Shown piece by piece: positions 47,341 to 60,000 of a DNA stretch of 64,000 nucleotides; within the stretch, counting starts at the first letter, position 1, and each line of letters starts with the position of its first letter. Origin of the DNA: Vespula vulgaris. Its lineage: Eukaryota; Arthropoda; Insecta; Hymenoptera; Vespidae. The stretch spans positions 8,962,501-9,026,500 of the forward strand of contig NC_066589.1 in the NCBI RefSeq assembly GCF_905475345.1, given 5' to 3'. Position numbers and translations under genes: made by a program. Under the pieces are notes generated by a model that had not been told where the DNA came from, ran no database searches, and saw only the letters and a list, made by a program, of their open reading frames with translations.

Positions 47341-50237
47341 CACATTTATATATGCATATGTATTTACACAAATTTTGTATAACCAAATAATCGATTGTTT
47401 ATATATATTTTTATTTATATATATTTATTTGTTTATTTGTTTATTTATTTTTACAGAAAAAAGCTCTAGCCAGTGATTTATATGAACAGGTATTTTATAG
47501 TTTAGATCTGATAGAAAAAGATTATTTTGGATTGCAATATACGGATAGTAATAACGTCCAACATTGGTTGGATCCAACAAAACCGATAAAAAAACAAGTA
47601 AAAAGTGAGCACTGTAATTTTAGTTGTTAATAGTAAGATGCAGATCTATAGAAATTTTAATACCTATAGTGAATATATCGTTACAACATAAGATGGTATC
47701 ATTGTTAACTTATTTTTGTTTTTTCTTATATAGTCGGACCACCGTATACACTTAGACTCAAAGTAAAGTTTTATTCTTCAGAACCAAACACATTGCGCGA
47801 AGAATTAACTCGGTATCAATTTTTTTTACAATTAAAACAGGATGTATTAGAAGGTAAACTTCATTGTCCACATCAAGTGGCTGTTCAGTTAGCTGCCTTA
47901 GCTCTTCAATGTGGGTATTTTTAAAAAGATTTACGACGTTTGATAACAAGGAATATAGTTGTATATAACGATAGTAATATCTATTTTAGCTGAATTAGGT
48001 GACTATGATCCAACCATGCATAGTGCTGCAACGGTATCTGAATTCAGATTTGTCCCGGGGCAAACAGAACAAATGGAATTAGAAATACTTGAAGAATATG
48101 CCAAATGTTCGGGTCTCAGTCCAGCACAAGCCGAATCGGCCTATCTTAGTAAAGCAAAGTGGTTAGATATGTATGGAGTTGATATGCATACAGTTCTTGG
48201 TAAAGATGCATGTGAATATTCGTTGGGTTTAACGCCAACTGGAATACTTGTTTTTGAAGGAATGCAGAAAATTGGCTTATTCTTCTGGCCAAAAATTGGT
48301 CGTTTAGATTTTAAAAAGAAAAAATTAACATTGGTAGTGGTAGAGGAAGATGATGAAGGAAGAGGAGAACAGGAGCATACGTTTGTTTTTAGACTAGTCA
48401 ATGAGAAAGCATGTAAGCATTTGTGGAAATGTGCAGTAGAACATCATGCCTTTTTTCGTTTACGTGCTCCTGTCAAGGGTACGAGTGGTCGTCAAAACTT
48501 TTTCCGCATGGGATCACGTTTTCGTTATAGTGGAAAAACAGAATTTCAAACTACTCAATTAAATCGAGCTCGCCGTACTGTTCAATTTGAACGCCGACCG
48601 AGTCAAAGATACGCGCGTCGACAAAGTCATGTTTTACGAGAACGTCAACGCCAACAAGTAGATCAGTTACAACAACCACTTACTAGTCAGTAATAAATAT
48701 ATTTTCTTTAGGCCTTTTTTTTACTAGTACTTTGGAGTAGGTAGAAAATGTAAATTATAATTTTTAGCCGAAGAAGAACCTCTGCAACGTCAGCCAAGTC
48801 ACGCTAGTACAAAATCGTCAGATTCCAGTGTTCAAGGGGCATCATCACCTTTGGTAGATTCTTTGTTGAAATCCCTTGCTAAAGATCAACAACCTCTCGA
48901 ACCAAGAAATCAAACAGCAGTTGTTAATACCGAAAAAGAATCTGAACCTGTTAAATCTACATTACCCGTCGACAATGTAGCTAATCAAGTGCAATTAGTA
49001 CCTAATAATCAAGTTGGTGGTAGTTCATCTTTACCACCTCGTACTCCGATACCACCAGAATCACTTAAATGTAATATATTGAAAGCAAAATCCCTTGAAC
49101 AGGGTAAAAATTCTAATTTAATTTCTATTACATCTGTGGATCAATCTGCAGTTACAGTCAAAAATAGTCAGCCTTCTGATGCAGCAACTATCGTTTCAGT
49201 GGTAAGTTTAGTTAAATTGTCACAGTTAGAAAAACTTGCTATTTTTATTTTGCTATAGAATTTATTTCGCTTAATATGTATTTAATTGTATTGTGAATTT
49301 GTCTACTTATATCAAAAATTAAGTCTGCAAACACATACATTTGTAAAGTACATATATATGTAGGAGAAGGTACACAAGAAAATGATAAAGTCTAGTCCTT
49401 TGAAATTATGTCCTATGTATTGTTTTGCATAATCAGCTTTCAGCTATAAAGTCGTTTGCTTTCTTTTGCGTTTCCTTGACTATAGGGTGGAGACAAATTA
49501 ACACTTTCTGTTAGTGGAGCTGAAGTAAGCCCATCATCAGATTCCACTGTAACCGTAACACATTTCTCCTTGGACAATTGGGGCCAAATAGAACAAACAA
49601 CTACACCATTCAACCCAAAATCAAATCAATCTCAAAATCCATTCAATCCATTTACTACTGATAGCAAGAGTGAAGTAACTAATGATGGTTCTGATACTAC
49701 TGACACAGTCAGTACAGAAGATGAAAAGAAAAAGAATACAAATCCTTTTATAGATTCTAATCCATTTTTGGGTTTACTAAACCCATTTAAAGAATTACAA
49801 CCTACAGTGGAAAAGAAAAATGAGCCAGATACTACTGATAAAACAACTCAAGCAAGAGTTGTTAAAACTGAAGAGATTCAAACTATAAGAACAACAATTA
49901 CACACAAGGTTAGTTACATCCCTCTGGTGCTTGCAAATTATATTTAAGACCTATAATGCTAGCTGTTCGTTTGCTTCATTTTATATATTAATTATGTGTG
50001 TGCATAAAATTCTGTGATACATTTCTGTGATCAATGAAATAAAAAATGTGCTTGTTATCATCCGTAATTGATATCATATGATTTTTTATTCTGTCTATTG
50101 TAAAGGATGATAGCCCAGCTGTATCTGATATCAGTCCATGGTTGGTAGCAGATCCATCTCAAGCTGCAACAACAGAACAATCTCCAGGCAAACAAACAGT
50201 CATAACTAGAAAAACGGTAATAACCACACAGCTATAA
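47136..50237 (+). CDS. yrt: Yurt, FERM-domain polarity protein (EPB41L5/EPB41L4B type), complete, 7 coding exons, 720 aa
   Basis: Coding exons: 47136-47288, 47457-47604, 47734-47910, 47990-48685, 48768-49201, 49486-49908, 50106-50237; all borders and phases agree (2163 nt). Residues about 33-317 form the FERM domain: VVLLDGTDLP, IEKDYFGLQ, KFYSSEPNTLREEL, AELGDYD-type SELGDYD, EFRFVP, KWLDMYGVD, GLTPTGILVFEG, GLFFWPKI, FRLVNEKACKHLWKCAVEHHAFF. A FERM-adjacent segment follows (GSRFRYSGKTEFQT, about 334-370, basic and Ser-rich). The rest is a disordered Ser/Thr/Pro tail with five NPF motifs (587-637). Family role: lateral-membrane protein that restrains Crumbs and apical identity through its FERM domain. 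The start has A at -3 and matches the EPB41L5 N-terminus (MLxF followed by basic residues). The last exon is taken to read through a possible donor at 50217 to TAA at 50235, giving a C-terminus TTQL that fits a class I PDZ ligand. An unseen further exon spliced from that donor cannot be excluded. Confidence 0.95.
47232..48460 (+). other. yrt: FERM-domain exons of Yurt
   Basis: Exons 1 to 4 carry the three FERM lobes: the ubiquitin-like F1 from about residue 33 (exons 1-2), the helical F2 (exon 3 and the start of exon 4) and the PH-like F3 (exon 4). The conserved exon 4 run through PKIGRLDFKKKKLTLVVVEEDD and the HHAFFRL end is the closest match to EPB41L5/Yurt rather than to band 4.1, moesin or PTPN FERM domains. 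Confidence 0.85.
47299..47337. repeat. (TA)n in yurt intron 1
   Basis: About 39 bp of TA just after the exon 1 donor. Confidence 0.95.
49636..49788 (+). other. yrt: NPF-motif cluster in the Yurt tail
   Basis: Exon 6 encodes NPF at residues 587, 590, 622, 628 and 635. NPF is the core ligand of EH domains (Eps15, EHD, intersectin), so this tail could recruit endocytic adaptors. The motifs are seen directly; the partner is inferred. Confidence 0.75.
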
Positions 50238-51082
50238 ATCGATAATTATATATTTGTTATTTCCTTTTATTTTTACTCCCAACACATTCCTATTATATAC
50301 TTGATGAAATAATGGCAGCAAATTAATATGATTTTTTTTTCAGTTTATTTATTTGTTTTTCATCTTGTTTAGTTTTTATTTCTTTTTAATTTTTTTTTTT
50401 ATATATATATATAAATAGATCACATAAATTTATAATTTCCAAATAAGTAAAGAAATACGTGTGATAAAGTATTTGACAGAAGAAAAAGGTATTTTTTATA
50501 GTAATAAGTAGGTCATATGACTTTAAAATGAAGTTTGCATTTATATATTATTTAAAAAAAAAAAAAAACGAACAAGCAAACAAACAAATGCATAACTGAC
50601 GTTTTTTGTATCTTTACATTGCATTTAAGTATGCTTTATGTTTCATAGTATTATGATACTAACTCACAGATCTTTTAATAATATATTATAAATAAGTGTC
50701 CTTACAGTTCAGTAAATGTGCATTAAATATGCATTTATACCAGATAAAACATGGTGCTTGTGTTCGATATGAAGACTATAAAGAAAAAAAGGTTCAAGCA
50801 TTTATATATTATATCAATGTGCCTTTACATTTAAAAAATAAATTTATTCTGGAGTTAGTATATATATATATATATACACATACATATATATATACACATA
50901 TATCATATCATACATATATATATGTGTGTATGTGTCAGATTGATATAAGTAATATGTATCTTAAAAGACATTTCCAGAAGCAAGAATTAAGAGCCATGTA
51001 TACTGTTACTTATTAGAATAACATATTATATATAACAACAGTTTCATATATATATATATATATATATGAACACATATATATA

Positions 51083-51128
<46 letters not shown>

Positions 51129-53215
51129 TGTTTTATTATTAATATTAAGATATTGCCATCATGTTATTGCATACTATATATAAAATTATATAAAGAAGGA
51201 AAGTTCTTACAGACAATATTTTTACAACTACGAACGTGAGAACAATAATAATTCTAATCAGCCAAGATTTTTATGCAAGACTTATATAGATTGTGCAATA
51301 TTATAAACTTTATGATTTTCAAATATAATTAATAATACTTTACTTTTATAGCATGTCACAAGACAGATCAATATCATAATATTTATTTCAATATTATTTA
51401 AAATATGGAAATGAATAAATTTTAATATCTGAATCTTCCAATAAAATCTTTTATAATAAATAAGAGACTGATACTTACCTTTTAAGAAATTTTTATATAA
51501 AATTTTTTATAAAACATTTATAAAAATTATAATATAAAAAAATCATTTTAATGATATTTAAATAGATAAAAATTAATATATTTTTTTATGATTTCAAGGT
51601 ATCATTTTAATCAAACTATATTACAATTTATATATAAACATTTCAGATAATATTGCACAATCTGTTTATTACATAAGTGCAGCTTAACAGTATTGCTTAA
51701 TATTTTAAATTATATACAATCAAACTGGAAAGGCTGTATTATATTCTTCATATATTAGATAAAAGTTGTTGTGTAAAAAAAACAAACTATTGGAGAATAT
51801 ATATTACTATGTTTTAAAAGAGATTAATAAGACAAACTAATAAGAATGGAAAATAATACATTGTTTTGGTAATATAATGTATGCTGCATTTATATATATA
51901 TATAAAAAGAGAGAGATTTTAGTAATACAAATGTGCATATGCATAAAGCTGTTAATTTTGAGATTTAATAAGTAAATCATCAAAAAATATATTACACACT
52001 TTAATTTTAAATAACATTCAACATAGCAAGTTTATAAATACATACTTGTGACTATGATCCATTAACAAAACTAAGAAATAATTTTTTTTTCAGAAGGAGA
52101 AAAAAAATGTTCCATAAGAATTCACTTTAATTTGTTATTCGTACTATTCGTTATTAAAGTAAATTTCGAACATTGTAGTTTACATTATATTTTATTGTGT
52201 TTTATTTTCTATTTTTTTCTCTTTTACCTTTTTTTTTTTTTTTAACTGATAAATCATTTTTGTATCAGAAAATGTTTCTATGGACGGATATGGCCAAAAA
52301 ATTTTTAATTTAACTAATTCCGCTATAACAATATGTGTTATATTAATAAATATTTATGGAAGAAAGTTCTCACTTTTTCTGTTAGATATACAGATCAAAA
52401 TAATGAATAATATATGACATATAGTTGTTTTCTTTTACTTTCAAATTAATTCATTAAAATGATTCGTACTTAATTTAATTTTAATCGAATGTATAAGTAT
52501 TTATTTACGAAAATAACGAATGACATAGTTAAAGAAGATGGAAGTATTTTATATATTTTACTGAGATGTACTTATATAAATGTCAATAATTGCATATAAA
52601 GCATAACATAGATTTAAAATATACACAATATTATAAATGTAAGTAATTGTTTATCATATATTATAGTAAAAACTCTTTTTTCGTCACAGGAGTTGTCTTT
52701 TTTTTTTATTTTATATTATATAAATTTTACCTTTGTTATGCTTCTGTATAACTATTGACAAACATTCATTACGTCATGTTTACATATTATGCTTGATATA
52801 GTATATACAATGCTGAAGATCCCTTTTGTGACTCCATTTTTTTCATTTTAGGTAATGCCATAAAGCATAATATGTAAATGTAAGCATTTTAAATGACACA
52901 CTATTTCATTGGAGTACCAATATATAGATACATTACAACATTAATAATAGGCAATTTTTTTTTTTTGCTTATGTCCTTAGTCATCCTTAATTTGTGTTAT
53001 GTATTCATATATATATATGTGTGTGTGTACATTATATATACAACACATACATACATTTACATTTCTCATGTATTTACACAATATTATTATTACTATTATT
53101 ATTATTAATATTGATACCCTGATACAATCCGTCCTAATGTGTGTCATATGCTGTGTATTAAGTAATGTATGTACGACTTTTGCTTTCCAATAAACATTGT
53201 ATCACTAAAGCAAAA
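50238..53215 (+). other. Downstream of yurt: AT-rich, probable long 3' UTR, no gene
   Basis: No coding exon is recognisable. Candidate plus-strand poly(A) signals AATAAA occur at 50837-50842 and 53189-53194, among others. (TA)n blocks sit at 50858-50935 and 51042-51122. How far yurt transcripts extend cannot be decided from sequence alone. Confidence 0.35.
51042..51122. repeat. (TA)n blocks downstream of yurt
   Basis: Two TA runs (51045-51068 and 51089-51122) separated by a short CA-containing segment. Confidence 0.9.
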
Positions 53216-53948
53216 CACCAGACTTTGTTTAAAAAAATGTTTTAATATATAATCAATTAAAATTATTTATTATTTTGCAGACCTACATATCACAAAAATA
53301 ATTTGTTGCTAGTCAAATATATAATATTTTTAAATTTCGTGTTTACATGATTTTGTTATATATTAAAAAACTTTATTTCTTTTTTTTTTTTTTTTTTTTA
53401 CCTAATTGTTATACATAATAATTCGATAATATAATATTTAGCATCGCAAAACATACAAAAATCACTAGAAATAGCATCTTAATTTTAACGAAGATATGCA
53501 AAAATAACTACTCAAAATTTCCTTTACAAAATCCGCATTTTTAAATCAGCATATATTTTATAGGCCAAAATTAGATTATAATCGTTCCTTAGTACAAGAA
53601 TATTTAAAGATCATTGATAAATGTTGATTATATATACTAATTATATTATATTAGAATAATAACAAACAATCGAATATTGTGACAAATATTTAAGTCATGT
53701 TTATATAAATGATTAAGTAGGCATGTAATTATTAAAATGATATATTGCATGATATATAGCTCATTACGCTGCTGCATTTTTAAGTAGTTATATTATAATA
53801 TTAATCATATAGTATTCGCAAATTATTTTTATATCATTTCATTTCAATTTGTGTCTAATAATTTAGTTTATCTCAATATTGTTTTTTTTTTATATATAAA
53901 ATGGATTGCTTTTAAAAATTGAATTACTAATATTTAAATATCAATTCC

Positions 53949-54008
<60 letters not shown>

Positions 54009-54078
54009 GTATATATGTATATATATACACATTCTATATACATATATGTGTATATGTATATATACACACACTTTATAT

Positions 54079-54121
<43 letters not shown>

Positions 54122-54753
54122 TATATATAATATATGCAAAGCTATGCTGCACAATAAGTCACTTCATTATAATTGTGGCTATTAAATAGATATTTAACAA
54201 CGCTTAATTTTCTATAATTTATAAATAATGAGATAATAAATTTGTCTATATCTAGTTATAAAAAAATTCATATGTTGCGATCGTGTTTTAGTTTATCCAA
54301 TATTTACATTATTACCTAAAAACTGGTATTCGAATTATATCACATCAGAAACATTTACAATAAATATCTGATTAATAATATCAAGTAAATTAAAACATGC
54401 ATGTATGAAATATCTTTTATATTCATTCTAGTCTGGAAAATTAATAGATTATCCAATATTAATATGCTAAAATGTATAACACTGGTCAATTCAAACTTGT
54501 AAGACTAAAAAGATTTAAGTAGATATTCCTTTTTTCTTTTTCTCTTTTTTTTTCTTTTTTTTTTTAATCAAACAACCGAATTCCCTTTTGATAAAGCAAA
54601 TCAAAGCAGAACCCACATTAGATAGGATTAGAAAGCAGAACTACATTATTACATATGATAAAAATGTATATATATATATATATATTGTGATTACTTATCA
54701 AAACGTTCTACCCTCATCCTATCTTAATTCGTCCTGCTTTAATGTGTATTCTA
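53216..54753 (-). other. Downstream of Kidins220: AT-rich, possible 3' UTR, with a large TA block
   Basis: Minus-strand poly(A) signal candidates (AATAAA) lie at 53377-53372 and 53271-53266, close to the plus-strand signal at 53189. A long (TA)n/(TATG) block fills 53950-54130. Otherwise there are only T tracts and AT-rich DNA, with no coding exon. Confidence 0.35.
53950..54130. repeat. Long (TA)n/(TATG)n/(TACA)n block
   Basis: About 180 bp of alternating purine-pyrimidine sequence between the convergent genes. Confidence 0.9.
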
Positions 54754-57038
54754 TTAATCTATATTATTAATGATCTGTTTTATAGCAGATCGTTCACTAC
54801 TGTGCGGTAAACTTTTATTTGAATCAGCTGAAATATCGCTACTGTTATCAGGACTGTATTCATTTCTAAAAACACTGTCGGATTGGGAATGCGTTGGTGT
54901 TGATAATTCTGATACCAAAGGTGTAGATTCATCATCACTGTCGCCTGCTGCGGATGTTGCCGAAGTTGTTCCAATTAAACGATCTTTTAACTTAGACAAT
55001 TTTTCCAAGCTAGCATGTGGAACGGAAATAGGTATTGCCGATGTAGATATTGTTGGTACTGTATCGTCGCTAAGCGTTGATACAGAACGTCTTTTCTTCG
55101 ATGAATATAAGGAAGATGTTGGCTTTAAAGGTATATTATTTCCCACGTAGTTTTCATCGGTGGATTTAGATCTAAAGGCAGGTCGAGGTGAAGGTGGAGG
55201 AGAAACAAAAAGGGAGGATGGTCTGCTATTGCAATGACTCCCAGTTCTTCTTAAACTTCTACTACGACCATGAGAACAAGTGGATCTTGTACTTCGTTGA
55301 GAAGCTATGCTATGTTGAGAATTAGCGCGATGTAGATGTATAGTTGAGTCGCATGAACTATCGTCAGAACTTTCCCGTTCATTGTTAACCGGTACCCAAT
55401 GAAAAAGTGGATTGGTTTGTAGGAGGACGTAATCCGTATCCTGAGTTGACGCAACTCGTCCTAAAAACAATAATCCTATGTCATGTTTTCTTCATTTCTC
55501 TCGTATTTATTCTCTTAAGAATTAATGACGCTATTGCTTATATATTGTCGGTATTAAAGAAAGAAAAAAAAAAGCTTGAACAAACAAATGTATAAATTAC
55601 GGCATACAATTAATACAGATACATATTAACACAATAAAACAAATCCCTGTAACGAGGAAACGAAAAGAAATTTTCCTGATTTCTTTTGTGTTGGGTAAAC
55701 ATTCAATTTATTTTTATTATTGTATACAGCTTATTTTAAAATAAAGACACATCAGTCTTTTAGATTATAAATGTAAGCTGCAATGAAGATAATATATTAT
55801 ATATATGTATAAGCACATAGTTTATTGCTAAAATTCTTATAACATATAACACATTGCATTTGAATATTTTACACGTGGTAAAGAAAGCATACAAATTTAA
55901 CACTATTAGGATTATATGCAACATGTATTAATTTTTTATGTTATATGATAAAATATATTGTTATTTATATTTTTTATATTGTTATTTATATTATTGTTAT
56001 TTTACTTTTACAGATGTATTTTAGAATTACGGGCATAATAAAATTAGAGTTGTCGTTTTATATATATACTTAATAATTTTATACTTTTTCTTTTATATAG
56101 AATTATATCATATAATAACTGCCCCTTATTGTATTACAAGAAAAAATAAATTTTTGCAAAATTTTTAAATTATAATAAATTCGAATTTAATGATCCTATC
56201 ATATAACAGGACCGATTTATATTAACGATCACACAGAAAATTTTCCATTTAATATTATTAATATATGTTGCATATGAAGTTTTTCATTTTTGTACTTTAA
56301 TATTTCAATAAGTTTTGTACTCCAAGTCATTGAAGAATATTTTTTATGGCTACTACAAAAGATTAATTATACAAATAAAAGTTCTTTTCATTTTTTTTCA
56401 TTTTTTTTTTTTTTCTTATGAAGTATTGTTAATAAAACGCAAAGTGATTTCACTACTCACTAAAAACAACATTTAATGCAATATGACAATCACAAGTTAC
56501 TTAACATTTTCAAACGTAACAGAGTAAATATATATCTATGGAAGTTATGTATTACTAGAGCATGTTGAAGCATCATCAATTAACAATATGAAAAATATAA
56601 AATTCTTCGAAAATAAAACATGTCATAACACTTTTTTTTTTAAATGATCGAACTTAACTAATATCTATATACTTAAATATAGCAAGTCTACATATTAAAA
56701 CTAACAAATTATATACATAAAAACATTTTTATTGCATATGCAATTATTAAAGAGTAATATTTCCTTCTATTGATATGTATAATCACTCATTATATTGCAA
56801 TGCTTTGGCACATTTGTTTTAAATATATGAATCGAATGATTTCAAACGAGAATTAAAAATTTTATAATATGAATCTATTTATGGTGAATATTTATATAGA
56901 TTACATGTTTATTGTCTCTGTTTATATATTTACAAAAATAAGATCTGCGATACTGTCACATTATTATTTGTTTCTTCAAAATAAAAAAGCACAAAAAAAT
57001 ACTACTACATTATAGGTATTATAATAATGCAACACATA

Positions 57039-57084
<46 letters not shown>

Positions 57085-60000
57085 CTTCAATTGAACTGTA
57101 GCTTCTCATTACTATTATTGACAATATCGCAGTATCAGCAAGGTTGCTGTGGCTCTTGAATAACAACCAGGGGCAGTGAAAGTGGTAGAGAAGAGGGCTC
57201 ACCTGAAAGTGAGTCTGTTGGTGCCGTCGCTGGATTTGGAAGATCCAATACATCTTCGCAAGCTTCTTCATTTAAGGTTTGTAAAGCACCACAGATCATT
57301 TGTTCTTCTAAAGTTACCTAAATATATTATGCGATAGATCAATATCTTGTATTTTCTCTTTCGGTATGTATTATATTTTCTTTAATGGAAGAAAAAGAAA
57401 CTGAATTTCAAATTATATATTCTAAAAATAACAATAAAAAAAGTAGGAATAATCTTACCTGATACTAAAAGCCAAGATACGAATGTAAAAGATAGTATAT
57501 ATATATATATGTATTATATATACGTATGAGTTTATTTATTTAAAAATTTACTTTATGAGCATAAATAATCTGTTTACCTGTTTTTCCATAATAGATTGTT
57601 TTACTTGATCTCGTCGTGGTGGTGCATCCGTTCTGGATATTCCTTTTTCTTTTTCATTATGGACAGGTACGCGAACAGTATTGGTTTGCAAAGTATGTTC
57701 TAAAATAATACAAATTTGATATACATAGAATCACTAGGTCTGATAAAATGATCATTAGGATAAAATATTATAATTACCTTTTCGTGCGATAGGCTCGAGT
57801 CCTACCGTAAATCGTACACTTCGAGAAGTCTCATCTTGAGTACCGAACGATGATACTTCTAATTCTCTGAGCGATACAATTATCATACGAAATAATTCCC
57901 AATCACCGAACGCCATTTTAAGAACCTAAAAATAAGATATTTTATTATTTCGGCTTGATAATCTAAAATATATTATAAAATTGATATGTGAAGTACTGGT
58001 AATACTTACTTTTTTTAATTCTTGCATATCACAATGAAGCAAAACTTTTCCATTAATATTATTGTCTCTGATTACATTTTTATACTGCGGTGCTTGATTT
58101 ATGTTAAAACCTTCGATTTTATCAAGAAGGTCACAAATCTCATTTACACCCATAGAAGATAATTTGGTTTCAAGAACTTCTGACTGTGTGTAAACATAAA
58201 AAGCAATGTTATAAATTTGAAATTTGTAAAGAGAAATAATTGAATTTAATATTTGAAAGGACATACTGGTAATGCAGTAGTTGCAGAAAGTGGTTTAGGT
58301 GCAGGTTCTGCAGGAGGTACGTGTACCCAAGGTGTAGCAGGCCAATCGAAATTTGGCTGATAAGTCCACGATGGTCCTGGTGGAATGTACTGTTGTCCAG
58401 GTATGTTTGGATTTCTATTAACTTTTACACCACGACTTGGAACAGTAGGTTTGCTTATATTAGTTGGATTATAAATATTGCTTAGCGGATTCCATGGCGT
58501 GATTTGTTTATAATGAGTTAAATTGACCTCTTCGTCTAATCCTTGCTGTTCTTCCTTTATTTTCTTTTTTATATAAGGATCAAGATTAATCGTAAATGGT
58601 AAAAATATTTTCATATCGCTGACGTGTAAGCTAGACCGATGAAAGGTCAGAAAAACGTCCAATTTACGTTCATCTCTATCCATTTCGAGAAGAGGCTGAA
58701 CATCTTTCAGTACTGGTATTTGTGGGCGCACTCTAGAAACAAGATCATAAATCAAGATAAATATATGGAAGAGAGAAAATCGTATAATAATATTATAAGT
58801 TATTTATAATTTTCACATACTTATCATAAAGACTTTTCAATGACATGGAATCATCCAAACTTTCCTCGTACATATCGTAATGTAATATTAACCAAGATGT
58901 CCTAAAAGGCCATTGTTCTGTTATGTTGATCCAACTGGCTAGATGATACCAATTAAAATCAATCTGGAATGCTTTCAATAACCTTCCAGTGACATAAACA
59001 ACGTTCATTAATCTTCTCATACTACGTGGATTCACATCACTGAAGTAATCATCAGTCAGAAGCATTTTATTAAGATCTTGTGCGCCACCTAATCGATTTA
59101 GATTGCTACCAATACTGCTAGCAATGGATTCACTCATTCGTAATTTTCTGTTACCCTTCCAACTCTGTGGCTTTAATTTTTCATTACTATTCATTATAGC
59201 AGATTCTGTACTAAGTCTTCTATTAGAAACAGAGTGATGCATTGTACTTGTAGCGGCATAATTAATACTCTCCTCAGCTTCCGACCAAGTCGTCTTTTTA
59301 CCATGAAGTGCAGTTTGTTGTGCAACTTTCACTTTGCGCAAACCACTATTTTGTAAATAAAACGGAAGATGAACCATATTTCGCAAGTAATCATGTCCTC
59401 CAATATTCGACTCGGTAAATAATCTTCTGCTGTTTACTTCTACTGCCTTTAAAAAAATATATTTTACACAGAAATACTCATATATTCTCATAATAATTAG
59501 AACCTTTATAAAATATAAAACAAAAGTCTCACCTTAGATATAATGTGTGGATCAATGGCTAAGATCACCACAAATGGGTATCCATTATCACTAAATAAAG
59601 CCTGTATAGCATCTAGAACAAGTAGAACTTTATCTTGTTCACAACTGTCTAGGCCATCTACTATTAAAACTAGTCTACTTTGTTGAGACATGAAGCTATC
59701 TAAGCATTTTACCTGTTTCGAGTTGGAAAAATAAGAATTATTAAAAAATAAGATAAATTTTCATTATATATTATATACTTGTACACGCACATACCATTTC
59801 AGTCATTAGATTAACTTCACTTCTTAATGTTTGTATAAAACCTTCGCTTTTTAACGTTTCTAATTTTGATATACTATGTTGCAGATGTCTTCTCTGCGAG
59901 AACACAAGCGCTTTCAACGTCCGACTCCATGTATATAAATTTGCTATAATACTGATAATTAATACTAAGGCAACAGTTATCATAATGATATGCGCTGTAA

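Noticed and set aside
53906..54190. Tyr/Ile-rich ORFs on both strands
   Set aside because: Translation of the TA-rich repeat.
54770..55150. 126-codon plus-strand ORF
   Set aside because: Antisense shadow of the last Kidins220 exon.
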